This document shows positions 1 through 5,826 of a DNA stretch of 57,530 nucleotides, piece after piece. A model generated the notes under the pieces. The model saw only the letters and a program-made list of their open reading frames with translations. It searched no databases and was not told the origin of the DNA. Location: positions 1-57,530 of IMG/VR virus record IMGVR_UViG_3300025870_000017; one strand, written 5' to 3'. Position 1 is the stretch's first letter, and each line of letters starts with the position of its first letter. The translations under genes were made by a program, and so were the position numbers. Source of the stretch: a virus.

Positions 1-825
1 CCAGATCCTGAGCAGGATCGTAAGTTGGGTGGTCCTGGTGCTAATCAACGTGCCAAAGAAGATCGTGCTGCTTCATCTAAACCAAAGTCAGATCCTAAGA
101 AACTGAAATCTGGTGAGTCCTACATGGACTATTCCAAGCGTCAGAAGGCAGCAAAGTCTGGCAATACTGTCAGCACTAGACACAACACTGCTGTTGGTAG
201 ATTGAATAAGTTGGGTGCTAACATCAAACCCAAAGAGCGTAAGCGCGACAAGATCGGTAAGGCAATCGGTAAAGCACTCGATAAGATCGGTGGTATCAAG
301 CGTGAGGAAGTGACTACACTTTCATTCAGTGCATTCCTTGCAGAAGGTAATGCTACTGGTCGCATGATGCAGAAGTCAAAGACTCAGGTTACTGGACACA
401 TCAGTGCCGACAGGGGGTCTGACGAAAAAAAGAACCGTGCGGGTCGTAAAGGACTCGAAAAGGATCTAAAGAAGCATGGCATCGGTCACAAGAAAGGTGT
501 CGGTGAGTATAAGTATGACAGTGGAGAGACTGGACGCGAAGTGTCCTATCAGACCTCAAAACCTGATAAGATGAGTAAGCGCAGATTCGGTAAAGTTATG
601 CGTCGCATGGGACGCAAGCACGGTCAAGAATCCGTGATCACCAAGGACAAGGACAAGTCTGCTAAACTTCACTATACTGAGAAGGGTAGTAAGGCAAAGT
701 CTGACTCTATTGGCAAGACCAAAGCAGGCAAACATCCCGAAGGGTATGGCGAAACCTCTGGCACCAAAGCTAGAAGTGGCAAACTACCTAAGAAAACTAC
801 TAAAGGAGCTTATCATTATGGCTGA
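1..825 (+). CDS. Hypothetical basic late protein, 5' end outside window
   Basis: The reading frame is open from the first base of the window, so the gene starts upstream; a TTG at 25 is the first start-like codon but nothing supports it. The visible 274 codons are Lys/Gly/Arg-rich and low in hydrophobics. Around codon 104 there is a short hydrophobic patch ending in FSAFLAE followed by GNATG. FLAE|G fits the (L/I)-x-E|(A/G) pattern cut by the T4-type prohead protease gp21. The part after it is basic and contains KYDSGETG. I know of no function. By composition and the cleavage-like site it could be an internal head protein, which is inference. The stop overlaps the next gene by 8 bases. Confidence 0.6.
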   Translation, partial: PDPEQDRKLGGPGANQRAKEDRAASSKPKSDPKKLKSGESYMDYSKRQKAAKSGNTVSTRHNTAVGRLNKLGANIKPKERKRDKIGKAIGKALDKIGGIKREEVTTLSFSAFLAEGNATGRMMQKSKTQVTGHISADRGSDEKKNRAGRKGLEKDLKKHGIGHKKGVGEYKYDSGETGREVSYQTSKPDKMSKRRFGKVMRRMGRKHGQESVITKDKDKSAKLHYTEKGSKAKSDSIGKTKAGKHPEGYGETSGTKARSGKLPKKTTKGAYHYG

Positions 826-943
826 AACTAAGAAGTGTCGTTACTGTGGCATCACGGTGCCTGTTGGACACCAGCGTCCTAAGACGTGGTTAGAAAAGCA
901 TGAGAGGAATTGTGCTAACAACCCTGACAATGTAGAAGAATGA
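818..943 (+). CDS. Small zinc-finger-like protein
   Basis: 41 residues starting at an ATG that overlaps the end of the preceding gene, with an AAAGGAG Shine-Dalgarno sequence at 802-808. The sequence contains CRYC near the N-terminus and HERNC further on, a C-x2-C...H-x3-C arrangement that could hold one zinc ion. Nothing else is recognisable. The stop overlaps the next start (ATGA), so it is probably translated together with the downstream DUF6321 gene. Role unknown; small Zn-ribbon peptides are frequent in T4-like cyanophages. Confidence 0.65.
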   Translation: MAETKKCRYCGITVPVGHQRPKTWLEKHERNCANNPDNVEE

Positions 944-1209
944 AGTCCTTTAACGAATTCATTACTGAAGACTGGCAGAAAAAGTCAGGTAAAAACTCTG
1001 AAGGTGGACTAAATGAAAAAGGACGGAAGTCGTATGAGCGTGAAAACCCAGGAAGCGATCTTAAGGCACCTTCAAAGAAAGTTGGGAACCCTCGTAGAAA
1101 GAGTTTTTGTGCGCGAATGAGCGGGATGAAGAGGAAACTCACATCTAAGAAGACAGCGAGCGATCCAGATAGTAGAATAAATAAGTCACTGAGAGCTTGG
1201 AATTGCTAG
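940..1209 (+). CDS. DUF6321 family protein, possible capsid-targeted peptide
   Basis: 89 residues. The body has WQKKSGK, GGLNEKGRKSYERENPGSD, PRRKSFCARM and DPDSRINKSLR, which I recognise as the DUF6321 family common in cyanophages and other T4-like marine phages. No function is established. The first ten residues, MKSFNEFITE, resemble the N-terminal capsid targeting sequences of T4 internal proteins (MKTYQEF-type), and ITE would be a gp21-like cleavage position, although the next residue is D rather than A or G. It starts in an ATGA overlap with the zinc-finger-like gene. Internal head localisation is inference. Confidence 0.75.
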   Translation: MKSFNEFITEDWQKKSGKNSEGGLNEKGRKSYERENPGSDLKAPSKKVGNPRRKSFCARMSGMKRKLTSKKTASDPDSRINKSLRAWNC

Positions 1210-1212
1210 ATC

Positions 1213-1500
1213 ATGGATAAAGAACTGTCCGACTTTAAGTTGGAACGTAAAGAGTGCCAGAAGTGTGGTGCTACATGGATTAATGGCACCCACGTTTGGC
1301 GTGGGACTGGAGCATCATCTGACTCTTCAGAGTTGGATCTTGCTGGTCTGGTATGTAATAAGTATGGCGACGCACAGTGCATCAATCCCCTGAAAGGGAA
1401 AGATGGTGGGCAGACTTGGGAGTATAGAGCAGGGTATATTGATGGCATGTTGAAGGGTAAAACTGACGCTATGAAACAGTTACGAGACCTTGACATTTGA
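1213..1500 (+). CDS. Hypothetical protein with CxxC motif
   Basis: 95 residues, starting three bases after the DUF6321 stop. An ECQKCGATWING segment near residue 15 gives one C-x2-C pair. Two further cysteines follow (VCNKYGDAQC), so a four-Cys zinc site is possible. The C-terminal half is Gly/Lys-rich (LKGKDGGQTW, DGMLKGKTDAMK). I do not recognise a family. The position at the end of a run of late small genes suggests cotranscription with them. A GGGGG-ATAAA-CCCCC hairpin without a T tract follows at about 1510-1526. Confidence 0.6.
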   Translation: MDKELSDFKLERKECQKCGATWINGTHVWRGTGASSDSSELDLAGLVCNKYGDAQCINPLKGKDGGQTWEYRAGYIDGMLKGKTDAMKQLRDLDI

Positions 1501-1553
1501 ATGTGGCTATGGGGGATAAACCCCCTACATAACTACAGTTACACAAATAGCGT

Positions 1554-1877
1554 ATGAAGTTTTTCATAGTTTTATTTGCTTCATTATTTCTGGCATTGCC
1601 AGCGTGGGCAGTAGAAGTTACAATGGGATCTAACGGAAATCTCATTTTTGAGCCAAACGATATTTCAATTTCCGCTGGGGACACCGTAACGTTTGTAAAC
1701 AATATGCTCCCCCCACACAACATCATTGTTGAAGGTCGTGCTGACCTCAGCAGAGAATCACTCATGTTCAATCCTGGAGAAACTCAGGAGATTAAGTTTG
1801 CAGATGCAGGCGATTATGAATTCTTTTGTGGTCCTCACCAAGGCGCTGGTATGACAGGCGTTATTCACGTTAACTAA
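1554..1877 (+). CDS. petE: Plastocyanin (type I copper protein)
   Basis: 107 residues. A signal peptide ends at ALPAWA (residues about 1-19), directing export to the thylakoid lumen or periplasm. The mature part is a cupredoxin: the first copper ligand His is in PPHNIIV, and the other three (Cys, His, Met) are in FFCGPHQGAGM near the C-terminus, so all four type I ligands are present. Plastocyanin carries electrons from cytochrome b6f to photosystem I. In cyanophages it is a host-derived auxiliary gene thought to sustain photosynthetic electron flow during infection. It sits three bases before talC, so the two are probably cotranscribed. Length is that of a normal cyanobacterial plastocyanin. 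Confidence 0.93.
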   Translation: MKFFIVLFASLFLALPAWAVEVTMGSNGNLIFEPNDISISAGDTVTFVNNMLPPHNIIVEGRADLSRESLMFNPGETQEIKFADAGDYEFFCGPHQGAGMTGVIHVN

Positions 1878-1880
1878 ATT

Positions 1881-2537
1881 ATGAAAATCTTTTTAGATAC
1901 TGCTGATGTCTCTGAAATTAAAAAGGCATACAGCACAGGGTTGATTGATGGCGTCACTACAAATCCGACACTAATTTTGAGATCGGGTGACACCCTTTAT
2001 AATGTAGCATCAAGACTACTTAAAGAATGTCCATCCCTTATCAGCGTCTCCACGGAGGTGGTTGCCGAGACAGCTGACGAAATGATTGAGCAAGCAAAAA
2101 CTTACTTCCCACTAGGTGAAGCAGTTACAATTAAAGTCCCTTGCACTGTAGAGGGACTGAAGGCATGTAAGGTCCTCTCAGCAGAAGGGATCAAGGTTAA
2201 TGTAACTCTTATCTTCTCAGTAGCACAAGCACTGCTAGCGGCGAAGGCAGGGGCAGCATACGTGTCTCCTTTCATTGGTCGCTGTAATGATAACTCATTC
2301 AGTGGCATTGAGTTGGTCCGTGCAATCGCTAATGCATTCAGTGTGCAGATGATGCCTACAGAGATCCTTGCAGCGTCCCTGAGGGATGTGCATCACGTCT
2401 CAAGGTGCTATACTTATGGTGCTAGTACCGTTACTATGCCACCCAGTATCTTCTGGAAGATGTATGATCACGTCTTGACTCGCGAAGGACTTGATCAATT
2501 CCAGAAGGATTGGGAATCTGCAAACACCACAGGCTGA
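1881..2537 (+). CDS. talC: Transaldolase, TalC / fructose-6-phosphate aldolase type
   Basis: 218 residues, the usual size of the short TalC class. MKIFLDTADVSEIKKA begins the barrel, and GVTTNPTLI and TIKVPCT follow; the Lys of the latter is the Schiff-base lysine. YVSPFIGR and ASLRDVHHV match later strands. Transaldolase exchanges dihydroxyacetone units between sugar phosphates in the pentose phosphate pathway. In cyanophages talC is one of the commonest metabolic genes and is believed to push carbon to ribose-5-phosphate and NADPH for nucleotide synthesis. It is flanked by petE and a gnd-like remnant, forming a host-derived island. Confidence 0.95.
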   Translation: MKIFLDTADVSEIKKAYSTGLIDGVTTNPTLILRSGDTLYNVASRLLKECPSLISVSTEVVAETADEMIEQAKTYFPLGEAVTIKVPCTVEGLKACKVLSAEGIKVNVTLIFSVAQALLAAKAGAAYVSPFIGRCNDNSFSGIELVRAIANAFSVQMMPTEILAASLRDVHHVSRCYTYGASTVTMPPSIFWKMYDHVLTREGLDQFQKDWESANTTG

Positions 2538-2541
2538 CACT

Positions 2542-3012
2542 ATGAAAGTTGGGATGATTACTCTGGGTCGTATGGGTGAGGACATTGCTCGCCGTATGAT
2601 GCAGGATGAGATCGACGTATTTTCTTATCAACAGAATTACGAGTTATCAAGTGAGCAGTATGATGCTGGATACATTCGTGGATGCACCACTAGCATCCCA
2701 CTTCTGGTTGATCAGATTAAGAAGAAGATGGTATATGGAGTTAAGTCTGGAGAGTCAGTCCTTTTTGAAGAGTCTGGTATCTTTATGTTGTGCATCCCAC
2801 CTGAGAATGTTGAGCACACACTTGACCAGTTGTTACCATTAATGGTTGAGGGAGATGTCCTCATCGATTTAAGCAGCTGTGATGCAAAGACATGTCAAGA
2901 GTTAGAATTGTATTGCTCCAAGTTGGGCATTGCATATATCTACTCTAATGTCTTTGGGTCAAGAGTTGCAATTGACACATGTAGAAAAATCTTTCGCTCG
3001 TTAGCACCATGA
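2542..3012 (+). CDS. Truncated, degenerate 6-phosphogluconate dehydrogenase-like protein
   Basis: 156 residues from the ATG at 2542, chosen because it opens exactly at the conserved strand KVGMI; an upstream ATG at 2491 lies inside talC. The sequence follows the NADP-binding domain of Gnd (LGRMGEDIARRM, GCTTSIPLLV, IPPENVEHTLDQLLPL, GDVLIDLSS) and then stops. Normal Gnd is roughly twice as long or more, and the catalytic helical domain is absent here and in the downstream frames. The dinucleotide motif is TLGRMG instead of GLGxMG, and the usual GxSGG segment after the domain is replaced by NVFGSRVAID. It is either a decaying gene or a repurposed Rossmann protein. Close to talC and petE. Confidence 0.75.
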   Translation: MKVGMITLGRMGEDIARRMMQDEIDVFSYQQNYELSSEQYDAGYIRGCTTSIPLLVDQIKKKMVYGVKSGESVLFEESGIFMLCIPPENVEHTLDQLLPLMVEGDVLIDLSSCDAKTCQELELYCSKLGIAYIYSNVFGSRVAIDTCRKIFRSLAP

Positions 3013-3140
3013 CATTCACCCATGTCTTACTTTTCGGATCACTACCCTTTGTATGTGCCACCATTTATTTCGGGTTACGAAAAGGTGAGAATATCTATTA
3101 CGAAAGCGACGCCTACTCAGGAAATGGAACAGCGCATTAG
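3009..3140 (+). CDS. Small membrane protein
   Basis: 43 codons from the ATG overlapping the gnd-like stop (ATGA). MTFTHVLLFGSLPFVCATIYF forms a single N-terminal hydrophobic span of about 21 residues, followed by the polar tail LRKGENIYYESDAYSGNGTAH. A single-span topology with a short charged tail is typical of cyanophage small membrane peptides. The overlap geometry and sensible composition support it over the longer frame that opens at 3022. No function is known. Confidence 0.6.
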   Translation: MTFTHVLLFGSLPFVCATIYFGLRKGENIYYESDAYSGNGTAH

Positions 3141-3321
3141 AATGAGGTTTGCTTTTGCTATGTCTTCATTCGGCAGAATGTTTTTACCTCATGGCATAAC
3201 ACCAGAAATGAGAGCATTCTGTAATGAATGGTCTAAGATAGAAGAGCAACCACCAGTTGGTGATTTATATAAAGTAGACAGGTATTTCTTAGAGATTTGG
3301 AAAAACCGTTTTATATGTTGA
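3124..3321 (+). CDS. Small conserved hypothetical protein
   Basis: 65 residues from the ATG at 3124; starts at 3142 (59 residues) or 3022 (99 residues) are also possible. I chose 3124 because the region before it is better explained by the membrane peptide ending at 3140, whereas 3022 would read through all of that gene in another frame. The core is soluble and mixed-charge, with FLPHGITPEMRAFCNEWSK and DLYKVDRYFLEIW. No family recognised. Start uncertain. Confidence 0.5.
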   Translation: MEQRIRMRFAFAMSSFGRMFLPHGITPEMRAFCNEWSKIEEQPPVGDLYKVDRYFLEIWKNRFIC

Positions 3322-3389
3322 AACTCGAAAATAAACACCTCAAGCAAAGACTAAAAGAATTAAATAGTGGGTGTTGGATCCATGGGTAA
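3315..3389 (+). CDS. Possible 24-residue basic peptide
   Basis: A short frame (MLKLENKHLKQRLKELN then SGCWIHG) bridges the previous gene and the next one, overlapping both by a few bases in the same stop/start style as its neighbours. The first part could be an amphipathic or coiled-coil helix. There is no clear Shine-Dalgarno sequence, and a peptide this short could be fortuitous. Confidence 0.3.
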   Translation: MLKLENKHLKQRLKELNSGCWIHG

Positions 3390-3474
3390 AATGGTGTGGA
3401 CAAAAGCAATTGCAATTCTGGGAGTAATAGTGTATTCTATTACATGGGGATTAGACAATGCTTACTATAATTAA
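3382..3474 (+). CDS. 30-residue single-span membrane peptide
   Basis: MGKMVWTKAIAILGVIVYSI forms one hydrophobic segment of about 16-18 residues preceded by Lys, followed by a short tail TWGLDNAYYN. The composition is that of a real membrane peptide rather than random translation, and it resembles other short membrane peptides in this cluster. Function unknown. The start overlaps the tail of the possible 24-residue peptide. Confidence 0.5.
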   Translation: MGKMVWTKAIAILGVIVYSITWGLDNAYYN

Positions 3475-3483
3475 AGATTAATT

Positions 3484-3684
3484 ATGAGAAACGAAATTCT
3501 GAAAGCACTTCGCATCGATGCAGAAGGCAACATTGAAAAGGCACGACTCAATATTGAGATCTACCTTAAGAATCCAGTAGGCATTGGTGAGCACCCTGAT
3601 GTGCTCGCTGCCATTCAAGATCAATTAGATGTTATTGCTCACGAGCAAGAACGTATAGACATCCTATCAAAATACTTCCTATAA
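3484..3684 (+). CDS. Conserved cyanophage hypothetical protein
   Basis: 66 residues, predicted almost entirely helical (RNEILKALRIDAEGNIEKAR, EHPDVLAAIQDQLDVIAHEQ). I recognise the pattern EIYLKNPVGIGEHPDVL as recurrent in T4-like cyanophages, without a known function. Start ATG at 3484 is nine bases after the preceding stop. The stop TAA overlaps the next start as TAATG, indicating translational coupling to the following membrane gene. Confidence 0.7.
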   Translation: MRNEILKALRIDAEGNIEKARLNIEIYLKNPVGIGEHPDVLAAIQDQLDVIAHEQERIDILSKYFL

Positions 3685-3860
3685 TGTTTCTACATTTCGC
3701 TAGATTCTGTGGGGTTGTATTAAACAACCCATACGGATTAGGATTCCTCTCCATGATTTTAGTCTTTGTCCCTGTCATAGGTATGTGGGCAGTACATAAA
3801 TATGGTTGGGAGCATTGGGAACCATTCACAAAAAAACATGGAATTCGATCCGAAGGATGA
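3684..3860 (+). CDS. Small membrane protein, TAATG-coupled
   Basis: 58 residues, beginning in the TAATG overlap with the previous gene. Residues about 19-38 (LGFLSMILVFVPVIGMWAVH) form a membrane span, flanked by an N-terminal amphipathic stretch and the C-terminal tail YGWEHWEPFTKKHG. It overlaps the next gene by 23 bases. No known function; one of several single-span peptides in this stretch. Confidence 0.6.
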   Translation: MFLHFARFCGVVLNNPYGLGFLSMILVFVPVIGMWAVHKYGWEHWEPFTKKHGIRSEG

Positions 3861-4056
3861 CGAAGGCACATTTGGTTATGAATGGACGATTGAAGACATT
3901 TACTTACTCTACCACTGCGTAAAGGAAACAATAAGACTATGGCCAGGTGCTCCTGCTCGTCCTTATGAGGAGCAAGAGCACTTACGCATACTTAGAGACG
4001 AACTATATAAGGCAGTATTAGATTACAAATTTCGCTACATGGATGTCGATGAATGA
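3838..4056 (+). CDS. Conserved cyanophage hypothetical protein
   Basis: 72 residues from the ATG at 3838; the same frame is open further upstream from 3802, but that extension is better covered by the previous gene. The acidic N-terminus leads to WTIEDIYLLYHCVKETIRLW and then PGAPARPYEEQEHL and LRDELYKAVLDYKFR, a helical protein with a conserved look that I associate with other cyanophages. Function unknown. ATGA overlap with the next gene. Confidence 0.65.
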   Translation: MEFDPKDDEGTFGYEWTIEDIYLLYHCVKETIRLWPGAPARPYEEQEHLRILRDELYKAVLDYKFRYMDVDE

Positions 4057-4259
4057 ATGCAAAACTTCTACTTTGCTTAGCCCCTGTTGGGATCATATTC
4101 ATTATGATGAAGGTTGCAGTCTGGATGTCTGCAGTCAATGTCGAGACTGATTATGTCAGACGAGAACCTTTACGCAAACGAGGACCCTTCGTGGCAGACG
4201 CATATGCGGACGTTGATGAAGAGGAAGAGGAATATGGAGATCGCACAGATTATAGATGA
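4053..4259 (+). CDS. Small membrane-anchored acidic protein
   Basis: 68 residues. An N-terminal span (LLLCLAPVGIIFIMMKVAVW, residues about 5-24) is followed by a polar tail with VRREPLRKRGPFVADAYADV and a run of acidic residues before DRTDYR. ATGA overlap with the upstream gene supports the start. The last 107 bases are also read in another frame by the following gene if that gene starts at 4153. Confidence 0.6.
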   Translation: MNAKLLLCLAPVGIIFIMMKVAVWMSAVNVETDYVRREPLRKRGPFVADAYADVDEEEEEYGDRTDYR

Positions 4260-4377
4260 AGCGATTATAGAGTATTATTCGCTTCAAGGATTGCCAGTCC
4301 CAAATTGGAAAAGAAAAGATCCAGACTGGTGGACAGAATATTTAATTAGTTTAGGACTTGATCCGAGAAACCCATGA
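4153..4377 (+). CDS. Conserved hypothetical protein overlapping its upstream neighbour
   Basis: 74 residues from 4153. An alternative start at 4234 (47 residues) has the better Shine-Dalgarno sequence (GAGGAAGAGG just upstream) and would shrink the overlap to 26 bases. I list the longer form because WQTHMRTLMKRKRNMEIAQI continues smoothly into the helical body IIDEAIIEYYSLQGLPVPNW, which looks like one protein. The tail is WKRKDPDWWTEYLISLGLD. No family known. The stop overlaps the next start (ATGA). Confidence 0.55.
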   Translation: MSDENLYANEDPSWQTHMRTLMKRKRNMEIAQIIDEAIIEYYSLQGLPVPNWKRKDPDWWTEYLISLGLDPRNP

Positions 4378-4550
4378 ACTTTGAATTAGATATGGAGGAT
4401 TATGCAATCATCCTCAATGCGCTACACTACTATAAAAAAGTTGAGAAGCGAGGAAACTTCAAGCAGTATAATGAAGAGCGTGTCAATAAGTTGCGAGACA
4501 AGATGGCATACCAATTAATTCCCTCACCCGAGAGTGGTAATAGATTATGA
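4374..4550 (+). CDS. Small conserved hypothetical protein
   Basis: 58 residues in an ATGA overlap with the preceding gene. The acidic N-terminus (MNFELDMEDYAIILNAL) is followed by basic helical sequence HYYKKVEKRGNFKQYNEERV and NKLRDKM, ending SPESGNRL. The amphipathic helices suggest a soluble helical hairpin. Function unknown. It hands over to the next tiny gene by another ATGA overlap. Confidence 0.6.
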   Translation: MNFELDMEDYAIILNALHYYKKVEKRGNFKQYNEERVNKLRDKMAYQLIPSPESGNRL

Positions 4551-4624
4551 GTGCTGTATTTGTATTTGGATTTGTGATACTACTCACTATAGGAATGGAA
4601 ATTACTTGGTCAGTTAAGAAATGA
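4547..4624 (+). CDS. 25-residue membrane peptide
   Basis: MSAVFVFGFVILLTIGMEIT is a nearly continuous hydrophobic span, followed by WSVKK, consistent with a single membrane helix with a positively charged cytoplasmic end. ATGA overlaps on both sides make it fit the chain of translationally coupled small genes. Too short to assign. Confidence 0.5.
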   Translation: MSAVFVFGFVILLTIGMEITWSVKK

Positions 4625-4830
4625 ATTTACTATTACGTCCACTTGACTACCCAAGTGATCCTGTATGGTCAGTAATTATCTTGGTAATTATTGCTGTTGG
4701 ATTAGCATTAGGATATGTTGTATACATACTAAGACAAGCATTTGCAGAGTTAGAAAATGGGAGTAATGACACCACCGAGCAGGAAGTCCTGCTACAACTT
4801 CCGAGTGACGGAGATCAACCGTGTCCTTGA
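4621..4830 (+). CDS. Small membrane protein
   Basis: 69 residues. Residues about 15-37 (VWSVIILVIIAVGLALGYVV) form one strong membrane span after a short polar N-terminus, and the tail is acidic and polar (AELENGSNDTTEQEV). Begins in an ATGA overlap. Its last 74 bases overlap the start of the thermonuclease-like gene in another frame. Function unknown. Confidence 0.6.
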   Translation: MNLLLRPLDYPSDPVWSVIILVIIAVGLALGYVVYILRQAFAELENGSNDTTEQEVLLQLPSDGDQPCP

Positions 4831-5218
4831 TGGTGATACTATTGATGTCACAATTGATCTTGGGTTTGACTTATACAAGAAGGAAAGAGTTAGAGTTGCA
4901 GGAGTTGATACGCCAGAGAAAAGAACGAGAAATCTTGAGGAGAAAGCACTGGGACTAGATGCCACTGAGTGGATGAAAGAAAAGTTAGAAGGTGCTATTG
5001 CTGGTGAAGACGAGTTATCTGTCAGAACTGAGTTAGTTGGTGGTCAAGGTAAGTATGGTCGCCTTCTTGGTTGGCTTTACATTGGGGACGACAGTGTGTC
5101 CCTTAACGAGCAAATGATTGAAGAAGGTTACGCTCATGCATATGATGGCGGTACCAAGGATATGAATCTAGAGAAACTCAAAGCAATCAGGAGGGAGCAC
5201 GGCACGCTAGTTGAATAA
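4757..5218 (+). CDS. Thermonuclease (SNase-like) family protein
   Basis: 153 residues from 4757 (an ATG at 4766 is also possible). The staphylococcal nuclease OB-fold pattern is clear: RVLDGDTIDVTIDLGF carries the first catalytic Asp region, VRVAGVDTPEKRT the Arg/Asp segment, and KYGRLLGWLYIGD with LNEQMIEEGYAHAY the later conserved blocks. Family members cleave DNA or RNA with Ca2+. No signal peptide, so it would act in the host cytoplasm, perhaps on host nucleic acid; the phage role is not established. It overlaps the upstream membrane gene by 74 bases and abuts the next oxygenase gene at a shared base. Confidence 0.85.
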   Translation: MGVMTPPSRKSCYNFRVTEINRVLDGDTIDVTIDLGFDLYKKERVRVAGVDTPEKRTRNLEEKALGLDATEWMKEKLEGAIAGEDELSVRTELVGGQGKYGRLLGWLYIGDDSVSLNEQMIEEGYAHAYDGGTKDMNLEKLKAIRREHGTLVE

Positions 5219-5826
5219 TGGATATAATGAAATTTGATCAGGTGATGGTCATTGACGATCTCTTCACAGATGAAGAGATCCTTTACATGGACACATACTT
5301 CACCCACTTTGATGGATGGCAACTTATCTTTGATAATGCGCCAGACGATACCTTATCCACTTATTCCCTAGGCAGAGCGATTGACCATCCTAACTATGGG
5401 GAGTTTGATCACTTCTGTATTAAACATGCATTTCTTCGCGCTGGGATTCCCATTCCTACATTTCACCGAGTCGTTTATAATGCTTTCCGTATTGGTGATA
5501 GTCCTTCTGTCCACTGTGACGGGGAAGAATTAGATGCACTCAGTTTCCTTGTCTATACTAATAGGGCATGGATCCCTGAGTGGGGTGGGGAAACCATCTT
5601 CATGAATGGTGACAGGATTACAGATACAGTCATTCCTAAACCAGGAAGGATTGTAGTATTCCCAGGATTAGTCCCACACAGTGGTAGAGCGCCAACAAGA
5701 CACTGCCCTGTTGCTGCTAGATATAGTGCAGTCTTTCAATTCTGTCCTGGACAGGAAGAGGTTGTGCTAGCACACGCAGCAGGTCAGGAGAAAAACAGGA
5801 GACCATTCCCGTATGAGCCAAAATGA
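5218..5826 (+). CDS. 2OG-Fe(II) oxygenase
   Basis: 202 residues. SVHCDGEE provides the proximal H-x-D iron ligands, FPGLVPHSGRAP the distal His, and AARYSAVFQF the Arg expected to bind 2-oxoglutarate, all in normal order in a double-stranded beta-helix. Substrate unknown; related phage proteins are loosely annotated as prolyl 4-hydroxylase-like. Cyanomyoviruses carry many such genes, and at least five are in this window. The start overlaps the thermonuclease stop and the stop overlaps gene 17 by 14 bases. It lies directly upstream of the terminase, so it may be transcribed with late genes. Confidence 0.8.
   Translation: MDIMKFDQVMVIDDLFTDEEILYMDTYFTHFDGWQLIFDNAPDDTLSTYSLGRAIDHPNYGEFDHFCIKHAFLRAGIPIPTFHRVVYNAFRIGDSPSVHCDGEELDALSFLVYTNRAWIPEWGGETIFMNGDRITDTVIPKPGRIVVFPGLVPHSGRAPTRHCPVAARYSAVFQFCPGQEEVVLAHAAGQEKNRRPFPYEPK

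Noticed and set aside
1507-1530. Hairpin GGGGG-ATAAA-CCCCC before petE as a terminator
   Set aside because: The stem is good but no T tract follows, so termination is not supported.
3022-3321. 99-codon version of the gene ending at 3321
   Set aside because: The first third overlaps a well-formed membrane peptide (3009-3140) in another frame; later starts are more consistent with the local overlap style.
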